From: Nannocystis sp.
GTDB taxonomy: Bacteria > Myxococcota_A > Polyangia > Nannocystales > Nannocystaceae
Assembly (NCBI RefSeq): GCF_016714285.1
Contig: NZ_JADJNN010000001.1
Span: 124,001-188,000, forward strand
DNA: 64,000 nucleotides
Reading direction: 5' to 3'
This document shows, piece by piece, positions 9,257 through 16,995 of the stretch. The notes under the pieces are model-generated. The model searched no databases and was not told where the DNA came from. It worked only from the letters and a program-made list of their open reading frames with translations. Numbering within the stretch: the stretch's first letter is position 1; each line of letters opens with the position of its first letter. The position numbers were made by a program, and so were the translations under genes.

Positions 9257-10423
9257 TCAGGGGCCCGACAGCGCGATCGTCAGCGGCGCGTCGCCCGTGA
9301 AGGTGCCGGCGATCAGGTCGTCGCGGCCGTCGAGGTTGAGGTCGAGCAGGGTGAGCTCGACGACCGGGGCGGGGAACTCGAGCTCCGTCCCCACGGCGAA
9401 GCTGCCGTCGCCCACGCCGCGCAGCAAGGACACGCGCGCCTCGTCGATGACCGCGAGGTCGAGCCAGCCGTCGTCGTCGAGCTGGCCGAACACCAGGCTC
9501 GCCCACGCGACGTCGAGCGGCGTGTAGCCGGCGTGGCCGAAGTCCTCGCCGTCGGACAGCAGCCCGACCAGCTGGCGATGCTCGCGGTCCGCGAGGACGA
9601 GGTCGAGGCGGTCGTCGCGATCGAGGTCGCGCAGTCCGAGTCCGGTCGGGCGCAGGTCGATCGTCAGCGGCTCGGGCGCGGCGAAGCTGCCCATGCCCGC
9701 GTAGTGGGTGCGGTACAGGGCGCTGGCGCGGTCGGCCTCGGCGAAGATGACGTCGAAGCGACCGTCGCGCTCGACCCGCGCTGCGGCCATCATGCCGGGC
9801 GTGAACATCGGCAGCGCGGGCACTGGCAAGGGGGTCAGATAGGCCGGCGCGAGGCTCTGGTCGGGCAGCGACTGGGCGAAGCTCAGGTTCGGCACGCCGC
9901 CGGCGTCGATGCCGAGCACCAGCAGGTCGCGCAGGCCGTCGCCGTCGACGTCGGTGATCGTCGCCTGGCGCACCCCGACGCCGACCGGGATCTCGAGCGG
10001 CTCGGCGAAGCCGTCGCCGGCGCCGCGAAACACCAGCAGGCTGTTGGTGCAGGTGGCGAACACGAGGTCGTCGCGGCCGTCGTCGCCGAGGTCGCCGCTG
10101 ATCGGGTACGCGCTGCAGCCGTAGACACCGACGCGGCGGCCATCCTTGAGCCCACCGTCGCCGTCGCCGACGAGCAGGCGCCCGGTGACGCCCGTCTCGT
10201 CGGTGCCGAGCACGATGAGGTCGGCGATCTCGTCGGCGTCGAAGCGACCCGCCCGCAGGGCCAGCGGGGTCGCCAGCTCGAGATCGGGTGTGAGGCGATC
10301 GTCGAGGAAGCACAGCTCGCCGGGATCGCGGACGTCATCGCCGCACTCCGGCTCCTCGCAACAGCACGACAGCGGCCATGCCGTCGCAACGAGCAGCACC
10401 AGCCACAGGCGAGAGCGGGGCAC
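9257..10423 (-). CDS. FG-GAP/VCBS-repeat lipoprotein
   Basis: 388 aa from a GTG at 10423. The signal peptide PRSRLWLVLLVATAWPLSC ends in a lipobox-like PLSC, followed by several cysteines. The rest is a row of VCBS/FG-GAP units, each with an Asp-rich calcium-type loop such as DVDGDGLRDLLVLG, DLDRDDRLDLVLAD, QLDDDGWLDLAV and DLNLDGRDDLIAG, expected to form a beta-propeller at the cell surface. No start codon lies further upstream without leaving the signal peptide. It is last in a minus-strand trio (12414 to 9257), 68 nt after the fusion gene. It ends convergently with the ThDP enzyme. Confidence 0.85.
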   Translation of the reverse strand: MPRSRLWLVLLVATAWPLSCCCEEPECGDDVRDPGELCFLDDRLTPDLELATPLALRAGRFDADEIADLIVLGTDETGVTGRLLVGDGDGGLKDGRRVGVYGCSAYPISGDLGDDGRDDLVFATCTNSLLVFRGAGDGFAEPLEIPVGVGVRQATITDVDGDGLRDLLVLGIDAGGVPNLSFAQSLPDQSLAPAYLTPLPVPALPMFTPGMMAAARVERDGRFDVIFAEADRASALYRTHYAGMGSFAAPEPLTIDLRPTGLGLRDLDRDDRLDLVLADREHRQLVGLLSDGEDFGHAGYTPLDVAWASLVFGQLDDDGWLDLAVIDEARVSLLRGVGDGSFAVGTELEFPAPVVELTLLDLNLDGRDDLIAGTFTGDAPLTIALSGP

Positions 10424-10491
10424 GAGGGTCAGCGTATCGAGCCAGCTCGCAGCTTGCTGCGCGGGTTGCGAGCCCAGGCCCGAGAGCTGGG

Positions 10492-11985
10492 TCACGCCCC
10501 GTCGTGGCGCGTCGGGCCGCGTCGCAGCACGAAGAGGCGCGCCGCCGGGGCCTCGCGCGGGCCGGGCAGGCTGCTCTCCAGGTCCTCTGCGAGCGTGAAC
10601 TGGGGCGCGAACAGGGCGGCGATCGAGGCGGCGTCGTGGGCCGTGGCGTGCCGCGTCGCGGCGCTGGTCGGCGTGAACGCCTTGATCACGAGGACACCGT
10701 TCGCAGCGACGAGTCTGGCCACGCTGCGGGCGTAGGCCGCCGCGCCGTCGGCGTCGAGCACGTGCAGGCAGCCGCGGTCGATCACCGCCGCGAAGCCGCC
10801 GCGCAGCCGTGTGTCGCGGATGTCGTCCTGCAACCAGACCACTGCGGCCTCCGGGCTGCGCGCGTGTGCCTCGGCCAGCGCGACCTCCGAGAGATCGCTG
10901 GCGATGACCTGATGTCCGCGGCCCGCGAGCGCGACCGCGAGTCCGCCGAGGCCGGCGCCGATCTCGAGCACGCTGGCCGGTCGCGGCACCAGGCGATCGA
11001 TCGCGGCGAGCAGGTCGGCGTCGACCTCGTCGCGGTGCCACGGCAGCGCCGACGGGTCGACGCTGCGGTAGATGCGGTCCCAGTCGGCGGCCTCGCGGGG
11101 CACCAGGCCCGCGACCGCGGCGCTGAGGATCGCCGTGAGCAGCTGCACCACCACCTCGGGCGGCAGGGCCCCGCCGAGCACCGGGCTGCGCTCGTCGGGG
11201 CGGTCGGCCACCTCGATCCCGCGCGCCGGGTGAGCGACGTGCACGCCGTCGGCGGCCAGCTGCGCGAGGTTTCGCTGCACTGGCGGGCTGGCGTACATCG
11301 CCGCGTTCATCGCCGGCACCACCAGCACCGGCGCGTGCGTGGCGAGGGCGATGGCCGCGACGATCGAGGAGAAGTCGCCGGCGGCGATGCGGGCGATCGA
11401 GGTCGCCGAGGCCGGGGCGATCAGCACCGCGTCGGCCCAGGCCGCGAGCTCGATGTGCGGCACGGCGTGCAGCGCATCGACCGGCCACAGGCCGTGGACC
11501 ACAGGGCGGTGGGTCAGCGCCTCGAGGGCCTCGCTGCGGACGAAGCGCAGGGCGGACTCGGTGGCCGCGACGCGGACCTCGAAGCCGCGGCTCTGCAGCA
11601 GCTGGACCAGCGCGGGCGCGTGCATCGAGGCGACCGCTCCGGTCAACCCGAGCACGACCCGCGGCCCGCGTCGGCGCTGCGGTCCTGGCACGTCGGCGGC
11701 GATCGCCCGCGCCTGCACGAGCAAGGCGAGCAGATCGTCGATCACGGCCGGGCGATCGATCGGGGCGCCGCACTGCTCGGCGAGCAGGGCGAGCAGCTCG
11801 CTGCGGGTGCGCGGCTGCTCCAGCAGGCTCAGCACGGCGCGCGCCAGCGCGGCCGAGTCGCCCGCCAGCTCGTGCCGCGTCCCGTCGGGCGCGAGCACGA
11901 CGGTGCGGTCGAGGACGTCGTAGATGCGGACCAGCGACGCGCGGCGCAGGGCTTGTTCCACAGGACTTGCTTTCGTTCGAGTCAC
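10492..11985 (-). CDS. Fusion: PqqD/RRE-like domain + HFCD flavoprotein cysteine decarboxylase + thiol methyltransferase-like domain
   Basis: 497 aa with three parts. Residues ~15-95 look like a PqqD-type winged helix (RHELAGDSAALARAVL, then IDDLLALLVQARAI), the fold used as RiPP recognition element. Residues ~107-290 are an HFCD flavoprotein domain (EpiD/LanD, CoaC family) with VVLGLTGAVAS, His177 in VPHIEL, PASATS (191) and PAMNAAM (224-230, matching PxMNxxM). The Cys of the CoaC substrate clamp is absent (GIEVADRPDERS), as in EpiD-like enzymes that release an unreduced enethiol. Residues ~300-490 are a class I SAM methyltransferase (VLEIGAGLGG 339-348, Asp364, VIDRGCLHVL) resembling TPMT/TehB-type enzymes. 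Start is GTG 11985; a GTG at 11961 is also possible. The RRE call is the least certain. Function inferred: cysteine decarboxylation plus S-methylation. Confidence 0.75.
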   Translation of the reverse strand: MTRTKASPVEQALRRASLVRIYDVLDRTVVLAPDGTRHELAGDSAALARAVLSLLEQPRTRSELLALLAEQCGAPIDRPAVIDDLLALLVQARAIAADVPGPQRRRGPRVVLGLTGAVASMHAPALVQLLQSRGFEVRVAATESALRFVRSEALEALTHRPVVHGLWPVDALHAVPHIELAAWADAVLIAPASATSIARIAAGDFSSIVAAIALATHAPVLVVPAMNAAMYASPPVQRNLAQLAADGVHVAHPARGIEVADRPDERSPVLGGALPPEVVVQLLTAILSAAVAGLVPREAADWDRIYRSVDPSALPWHRDEVDADLLAAIDRLVPRPASVLEIGAGLGGLAVALAGRGHQVIASDLSEVALAEAHARSPEAAVVWLQDDIRDTRLRGGFAAVIDRGCLHVLDADGAAAYARSVARLVAANGVLVIKAFTPTSAATRHATAHDAASIAALFAPQFTLAEDLESSLPGPREAPAARLFVLRRGPTRHDGA

Positions 11986-12012
11986 GCGGCCGGACCGGCC
12001 GCCAGGGTGCTA

Positions 12013-12414
12013 TCAGGCCAGCACCAGCGAGCACATCTCGTCGAACCAGGAGCAGAACGGCTGGCCGACGCAGGTCGCCTCGTCCGTGAGCTTGGTGCAG
12101 TCGACGATGCACTCGCCGAGGTCCTCGAACCAGAAACAGCCGGTCTCTGCCTCGCAGGTGGCCATGTCGGGGAGCGGGGCGCAGTCGGGCAGCGCGCCGG
12201 TGGTGAGGCCGTCCGTGCCGGTGTTGCCGGTGTTGCCGGTCGTGGTCGGGCCCGTGGTCGGGCCCGTGGTGGGTGTCGAGTCGGTGCCGGTCTGGGCTCC
12301 GCTCGAGGAGTCGCTGCTCGAGGTCGTCGGTTTCTCGGTGCAGGCGGGCGCCGCGATGGTGGTCACGGCCAGCAGCGCCGGCACGCAGAGTTTGCCTCTC
12401 GTCGTGGGTCGCAC
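12013..12414 (-). CDS. Small Cys-rich lipoprotein with duplicated Cys module
   Basis: 133 aa. The signal peptide ends in AAPAC. A Ser/Thr/Gly/Pro linker (residues ~27-72, TGPTTGPTTTGNTGNTG) follows. The C-terminal ~57 residues hold two copies of a four-cysteine unit: C-x8-C-x5-C-FWF-x5-C and C-x8-C-x5-C-SWF-x3-C, sharing the pattern D-x-ATC, then CxWF. The module resembles small disulfide folds common in myxobacterial surface lipoproteins; I do not recognise a named family. It lies 27 nt upstream of the decarboxylase/methyltransferase fusion on the same strand, so the two are probably co-transcribed. It could be a substrate or partner, but it does not end in Cys as LanD substrates do. Confidence 0.8.
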   Translation of the reverse strand: MRPTTRGKLCVPALLAVTTIAAPACTEKPTTSSSDSSSGAQTGTDSTPTTGPTTGPTTTGNTGNTGTDGLTTGALPDCAPLPDMATCEAETGCFWFEDLGECIVDCTKLTDEATCVGQPFCSWFDEMCSLVLA

Positions 12415-12446
12415 GCGGCCAGGCTACACCCGCACGCGCGACGCGA

Positions 12447-12480
12447 CGAGGGCCGGCGATCCCTCGATCGACGGCCCTCG
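12447..12480 (-). terminator. Candidate hairpin terminator downstream of citrate synthase
   Basis: Perfect 9-bp inverted repeat CGAGGGCCG / CGGCCCTCG with a 16-nt loop, about 36 nt after the gltA stop and before the lipoprotein start. There is no T-tract, so the terminator role is uncertain. Confidence 0.4.
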
Positions 12481-12515
12481 CAAGTCTGAGCGGTGGTCGT
12501 GGGCCGCGGAGCGGC

Positions 12516-13799
12516 TCAGCGCTGGGCGATCGGCACGTAGTCGCGCAGTTCGATGCCGGTGTAGATCTGGCGCGGGCGGGCGATCTTCTGCTCGGGGTCG
12601 CCGAGCATCTCCTGCCACTGCGACAGCCAGCCGGAGGCGCGGGGGATGGCGAAGAGCACCGGGAACATCTCCACCGGGAAGCCCATCGCCTGGTAGATGA
12701 GGCCCGAGTAGAAGTCGACGTTCGGGTAGAGCTTGCGCTTGATGAAGTACTCGTCGCTGAGGGCGATGTTCTCGAGCTCGATGGCGATGTCGAGGAGCGG
12801 GTTGCGGCCGGTGACCGCGAACACGTCGTGGGCCATCTTCTTGATGACCTTGGCCCGCGGGTCGTAGTTCTTGTACACGCGGTGGCCGAAGCCCATCAGG
12901 CGGCCGTTGCCGGCCTTCACCCCGGTGATGAAGTCCGGGATGTTCTTGATGTCGCCGATCGCACGCAGCATGCGCAGCACGGCCTCGTTGGCGCCCCCGT
13001 GGAGCGGGCCGTAGAGGGCGGCGGAGGCCGCCGCGAGCGTGCAGTACGGGTCGGTCTCGGCCGAGCCGACCGCGCGGGCGGCGTTGGTCGAGCAGTTCTG
13101 CTCGTGGTCGGCGTGGAGGATGAACAGCACGTCGAGCGCCCGCTCGAGCACCGGGTGCGGCCGGAAGCGCGGCTCGGACATGCGAAACAGCATGTTGAGG
13201 AAGTTGCCGGTGTAGGACAGCTCGTTGTCCGGATAGACGTAGGGGCGACCGACGCTGTGGCGGTGGGCCCAGGCGGCGATCGTCGGCATCTTGGCGATGA
13301 GCTTGATGATGTGGTCGTGGCGGACCTTCGGGTCGCGGACGTTCTTCGACTCGGGGTAGAAGGTGCTGAGGGTGCCGAGCATCGACACCAGCTTGCCCAT
13401 CGCGTGCGCGTCGTAGCGGAAGCCCTTCATGCCCTCGCGCAGGAACTCGTGCACGTAGGTGTGGTGGGTGATGTCGTTGGTCCACTTCTCCAGCTGGGCC
13501 TGATTGGGCAGCTCGCCGTTGAGCAGCAGGTAGGCGACCTCGAGGTAGGTCGAGCTCTCGGCCAGCTGCTCGATCGGGTAGCCGCGGTAGCGCAGGATCC
13601 CGACGTCGCCGTCGATGAGCGTGATGGCCGAACGGCACGAGGCCGTGTTCATGAAGGCCGGGTCGTAGGTCATCAGGCCGAAGTCGCCGTCGCCGGTCTT
13701 GATCTGGCGGAGAGCGTCGGCGCGGATGGTCCCGTCCTGGATGGCGACCTCGTAGGTCTTGCCGGTGCGGTTGTCGGTGATCGTCAGGGTGTCGGCCAT
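12516..13799 (-). CDS. gltA: Citrate synthase (type with ~427 residues)
   Basis: 427 aa, condensing acetyl-CoA and oxaloacetate to open the TCA cycle. The length and N-terminal beta-domain match the Gram-negative/hexameric type. The active-site blocks are GPLHGGANEA, GFGHRVYKNYDPRA and NVDFYSGLIYQ, giving the His-His-Asp triad, and ILHADHEQNCSTNAAR and the ASGWLSQWQEM segment are also present. The start at 13799 (MADTLTI) is chosen over an ATG at 13832 because AGGAG sits six bases before it. It is a single gene; the TCA genes sdhCAB lie about 5 kb further on. Confidence 0.97.
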   Translation of the reverse strand: MADTLTITDNRTGKTYEVAIQDGTIRADALRQIKTGDGDFGLMTYDPAFMNTASCRSAITLIDGDVGILRYRGYPIEQLAESSTYLEVAYLLLNGELPNQAQLEKWTNDITHHTYVHEFLREGMKGFRYDAHAMGKLVSMLGTLSTFYPESKNVRDPKVRHDHIIKLIAKMPTIAAWAHRHSVGRPYVYPDNELSYTGNFLNMLFRMSEPRFRPHPVLERALDVLFILHADHEQNCSTNAARAVGSAETDPYCTLAAASAALYGPLHGGANEAVLRMLRAIGDIKNIPDFITGVKAGNGRLMGFGHRVYKNYDPRAKVIKKMAHDVFAVTGRNPLLDIAIELENIALSDEYFIKRKLYPNVDFYSGLIYQAMGFPVEMFPVLFAIPRASGWLSQWQEMLGDPEQKIARPRQIYTGIELRDYVPIAQR

Positions 13800-13856
13800 G
13801 AGAGGCTCCTGGGCTCCGTGGAGCGTGAGCATTGCGGGCGTCGGTTGAGGCGGACG

Positions 13857-15551
13857 TCAGGGCTTGGTGGATGCGAGCGTCGGCACGAAGACATGCCAGT
13901 GGTCCACGGGACGGTCGTCCCCAGTCCAGCCGCCGACCAGGAAGGTAGCACCGGTGGACAGCAAAACGGAATGCCCGCCGCGCACTCGGGGGCTCGCGCT
14001 GGTGAGCGACTCGAGCTCGAGGGTCCGCCGGTCGACGCGAAACCACTGCGGGCCGGACTGGGCGTAGACCGCGGCGGGGTCCTCGAACAGTCGGGGATCC
14101 GCGACGGGCTGCGGGAGAAAGGCCGGCATCACGGTCAGGGACGGCTCTGCGGCGCCCGGTGGGAAATTGAGCACGATCGCGTCCGCCGTGGCCACGCCGC
14201 TGCGCAGGCCGCCGAGGCAGAGCACACGCACCGTCGCGTCGGCGTCCGCGTCGGCGTCGCGATCGAGCTGGGCGCAACGCAGACCGGTCCACGCCTCGGC
14301 GCCGCCGAAGCTCACACGGGTCTCGTCGGCACGGATGAGGCTCGCGAGCGCGACCTCGGGGTCGTCGCCGCCGACCAGCAGCACGCCCTCGCCGACGTCG
14401 CCGTCGCTGCGGACAAGGTACATCGCGGTGGCGGCCCGGCGCGGCGAATCCAGCGTAGGTGACAGCGCGGTCACGAGGTGGGCGCTGGCGTCATCGGGGC
14501 GCAGGTCGATCTCGAGGACGCTCGCCAGCTCGCCGCCGCCGAAGATCAGCAGGCGCTCGAGGCTCGCGTCGAGCAGGTGAGCCGCGCCTGCGCGCGGGCC
14601 ATTCGCGGAGCCCAGGACGGCGGTGTTCAGGGTGGCGTCGTCCCAGCGGTCCTCGCCGGGCACGTAGATGTTGGCTCGCAGCGACTCGGCCCAGGCGACC
14701 CGCCACACGTTGCCGAGGCTGTCGGGGACCAGGGCGCCGTCGGCCGGGTCGGGCAGGCCGGCCGCTGGCTTGAGGGTGGCGCCGACTTCGGTGGCGAGCG
14801 TGAAGGCGTTGAAAAGTCCGGTGGCGCCGTCGCTGTCGAGCAGCAACATGCCGCGGCCGAGCGCGGGGCTGGCAAGGACGGCGGGGTCGGGGCTGCCGAT
14901 CTTGCCGGGGAAGGTCGAAAGCGCGCCGGGGGGCGAGAGATAGATCGCGAGATCGTCCTGCGGCGAGGCGAGCACGAAGGGCGCGCTGCGACCCCACGCG
15001 AGCAGCTCTGTCCCTTCGGCCAGGTAGACCGAGAGCGTGCTGGTCTCGCTGTCGGGCTCGAGCTCGATGCCGACGCTGAAGTCGGTGCCGTCGACCTCGT
15101 AGTTGATCTGCACGTTCTGGGGCGCGAGCGCGAGGGTGACGTTGTCGGCGCGGGCCAGCTCGTCCTGGTCGTCGGGCAGGACCACGTGGATCGGGAAGCT
15201 GTACGTGCTCTCGCAGGCGGGCGCGAGCAGGAGCAGCGCGGCGAGGCCGAGGCGGCGCAGGAGTTCGGTCGCGGGGAGGCCGATCCGCAGGGTCTTGCGC
15301 TTGCCGGTGTGACCGCGCAGGACCTCGATCTGGGCCCGCGGCACGGCGAGCGTGTCGGCCAGCAGATCGACCAGGGCCGCGTTGGCGGCCCCGTCGACTG
15401 GCGGCGCGGCGAGCTGGATCTTGAGGCGGCCGTCGTGCAGGCCGACGACGCGGCTCTGCGAGGCGCGCGGGACCACTTGCACGTCGAGCTCGGAGGCGCG
15501 GCTGTCGGCCGGGCCGGGGCGCACGGGGCCCGTCGCATTCGTAGGGCTCAC
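13857..15551 (-). CDS. DUF167 (YggU-like) domain fused in frame to a kelch-like/beta-propeller lipoprotein
   Basis: 564 aa from GTG 15551, whose GTGA overlaps the TGA stop of the upstream gene, a strong start signal. Residues ~21-90 are a complete DUF167/YggU domain (VQVVPRASQSRVVG, PPVDGAANAALVDLLA, RGHTGKRKTLRI). Without a stop codon the frame runs into a lipoprotein signal sequence (residues ~97-113, LLRRLGLAALLLLAPAC) and then ~450 residues with repeated GGG/LLVGGDD and LVGGWTGDD motifs typical of kelch-like propellers. A cytosolic domain before an export signal makes little sense in one chain. No ATG, GTG or TTG precedes the second part; a CTG at 15260 is the nearest candidate. This may be two genes sharing one frame, a true fusion, or a lost stop codon. 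Confidence 0.75.
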   Translation of the reverse strand: MSPTNATGPVRPGPADSRASELDVQVVPRASQSRVVGLHDGRLKIQLAAPPVDGAANAALVDLLADTLAVPRAQIEVLRGHTGKRKTLRIGLPATELLRRLGLAALLLLAPACESTYSFPIHVVLPDDQDELARADNVTLALAPQNVQINYEVDGTDFSVGIELEPDSETSTLSVYLAEGTELLAWGRSAPFVLASPQDDLAIYLSPPGALSTFPGKIGSPDPAVLASPALGRGMLLLDSDGATGLFNAFTLATEVGATLKPAAGLPDPADGALVPDSLGNVWRVAWAESLRANIYVPGEDRWDDATLNTAVLGSANGPRAGAAHLLDASLERLLIFGGGELASVLEIDLRPDDASAHLVTALSPTLDSPRRAATAMYLVRSDGDVGEGVLLVGGDDPEVALASLIRADETRVSFGGAEAWTGLRCAQLDRDADADADATVRVLCLGGLRSGVATADAIVLNFPPGAAEPSLTVMPAFLPQPVADPRLFEDPAAVYAQSGPQWFRVDRRTLELESLTSASPRVRGGHSVLLSTGATFLVGGWTGDDRPVDHWHVFVPTLASTKP

Positions 15552-16687
15552 GTTGCCTCCGTCAGCCACAGGCGGCGGCTGCTCGCCTCGATCGCGGCCT
15601 CGCCGACGATCACCGCGCCGCGCAGCAGCAGCGCGTGGCGGTAGAGGTTGACGGACGTGCACACATGGTCGGGCACGAGCAGCACGAGCTCCCCGAGCCC
15701 CGGGGCCTCGATGTCGTCCGCTACGGCGACGACGAGGTGCTCCTCGGAGCGGACGCTCGGGGTGAGGCCGGGCCAGCCGAGCAGGCGGGCGCTGCTCGGC
15801 GGGCGGTCGGGCGCGAGGGCCTTGCTGCCGGCGTCGAGGGTGATGCGGCCGGCGCCCGTGCTGATGACGCGCGACGCGATGACGACGGCCTGTCGCAGGC
15901 CGAGGTCGGTCATCGCCGCGCGGCTGTGTAGATCGGCGAGCACGACCGTGCCGGGCGAGACGCGGTGCTGCCACGGCCCGCCCGCGAGGCCCGGGTGGAC
16001 CAGCGCCGCGGCGTAGCTGTGGGTGCCCGAGGTGACGATCTCGAGGTCGGTCGCGGGCAGTTCGCGAGCCAGTGTGCACAGCGTGTCGTGGGCGGCCGCG
16101 GCTCCGGCCCGGTCGTCCCACTCGAGGTGGCCCTCGTAGCCGTGCAGCCCGGCGATGCGCAGGCCGGGGTCGGCGAGCAGGGCGGGCAGGGCGGCGCGCC
16201 ACACCGCCGCCGGCGCGCCGGTGCGACGCATGCCGAGGTCGACGTCGAGGAACACCGCGAGCGGGCGATCGAACGGCACCGCGTAGGCGAGCAGGGCCGC
16301 GTGCTCCGGGCTGTCGAGCAAGTAGTGCACGCGGCAGGCGGGGCTGCGAGCGGCGCGGCTGAGGGCGGCGCGCAGTCCGTCGGGGTGCTGCGGGTAGGCG
16401 AGCAGGACGTCGAGGCCGACGCCGTGGTGGTCGGCTGTCCCGAGGGCCAGGTCGAGCTCGTCGAGGGTGGCGACCTTGCAACGGGTGACGCCGGCGGCGA
16501 GCAGGCGGGCGATGAGGGCGGCGGACTTGAGGGTCTTGAGGTGGGGACGCCAGCGTTCGCCGGCGCGGCGCCGCATCGCGGCGATGTTGTGGTCGACGGC
16601 GTCGAGGTCGATCACCAGCGCCGGGGTGGCGAGGCGGTGCAGCTGCGGGGCGAGGGCCGCTGCGATCGTGTGTCGGTCGAGATCCAC
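15548..16687 (-). CDS. D-threonine aldolase / D-serine dehydratase-like type III PLP enzyme
   Basis: 379 aa from GTG 16687, the family's usual length. The alanine-racemase-like barrel starts ATPALVIDLDAVDHNIAAM and carries the PLP lysine in RPHLKTLKS. Later blocks are FLDVDLGMRRTG, HGYEGHLEW and VTSGTHSYA, and the C-terminal domain ends with VPDHVCTSVNLYRH, whose His-x-Cys is the zinc site of DSD1-type enzymes. Such enzymes cleave D-threonine or dehydrate D-serine and similar beta-hydroxy D-amino acids; substrate cannot be fixed here. The frame continues upstream to 16960, but that part lacks family similarity. It is translationally coupled (GTGA) to the DUF167 fusion gene. Confidence 0.85.
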   Translation of the reverse strand: MDLDRHTIAAALAPQLHRLATPALVIDLDAVDHNIAAMRRRAGERWRPHLKTLKSAALIARLLAAGVTRCKVATLDELDLALGTADHHGVGLDVLLAYPQHPDGLRAALSRAARSPACRVHYLLDSPEHAALLAYAVPFDRPLAVFLDVDLGMRRTGAPAAVWRAALPALLADPGLRIAGLHGYEGHLEWDDRAGAAAAHDTLCTLARELPATDLEIVTSGTHSYAAALVHPGLAGGPWQHRVSPGTVVLADLHSRAAMTDLGLRQAVVIASRVISTGAGRITLDAGSKALAPDRPPSSARLLGWPGLTPSVRSEEHLVVAVADDIEAPGLGELVLLVPDHVCTSVNLYRHALLLRGAVIVGEAAIEASSRRLWLTEAT

Positions 16688-16995
16688 GGGTGCCCGGCAT
16701 AGCACTCGTCGCAGCCGAGAAAAATCCCGATCGTCGGGTGGTCGCGGTCGGGGAGGGCCCAGGACGGCCAGCCCGCTGTTCGTGACCCCGAAGCCGTCGG
16801 GCCGATCCCCCTGACGACGGTGGGTAGTGTGCCGCGGCTGGGGCGCCTCGGCCTCGCAGACCACACGCGCCGGGCCGCATTCGCCGCTGTAGGAGCCCGC
16901 GTCGGGGCAGGGGCTGGTCGCGTGGCCATCGCGGACCCGCGCGATTACTTGCGGGTGCATTGAACTCGGGTCCGGCGTGTGGTTAGTCTGCCGTC
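16688..16995. other. Divergent intergenic region (308 bp)
   Basis: It lies between the D-threonine-aldolase-like gene (minus) and the glycine-rich lipoprotein (plus). Open frames here have composition unlike genes. The only signal I see is a candidate promoter near 16960-16989 for the plus-strand gene. Confidence 0.6.
16960..16989 (+). promoter_or_regulatory. Candidate promoter of the glycine-rich lipoprotein, near-leaderless
   Basis: TTGAAC (16960-16965) and a TTAGTCT-like -10 about 17-18 nt later, preceded by TGG. The ATG at 16996 is only ~7 nt beyond, so the transcript would be close to leaderless. Confidence 0.35.

Noticed and set aside
10378..12489. Long plus-strand open frame (~700 aa) opposite the fusion gene
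   Set aside because: It is the antisense shadow of the GC-rich fusion and lipoprotein genes; its translation is Arg/Gly/Ala/His-rich with no motif, whereas the minus strand has clear domains.
12273..14462. Plus-strand open frame over citrate synthase
   Set aside because: Complement of gltA, which is unambiguous on the minus strand.
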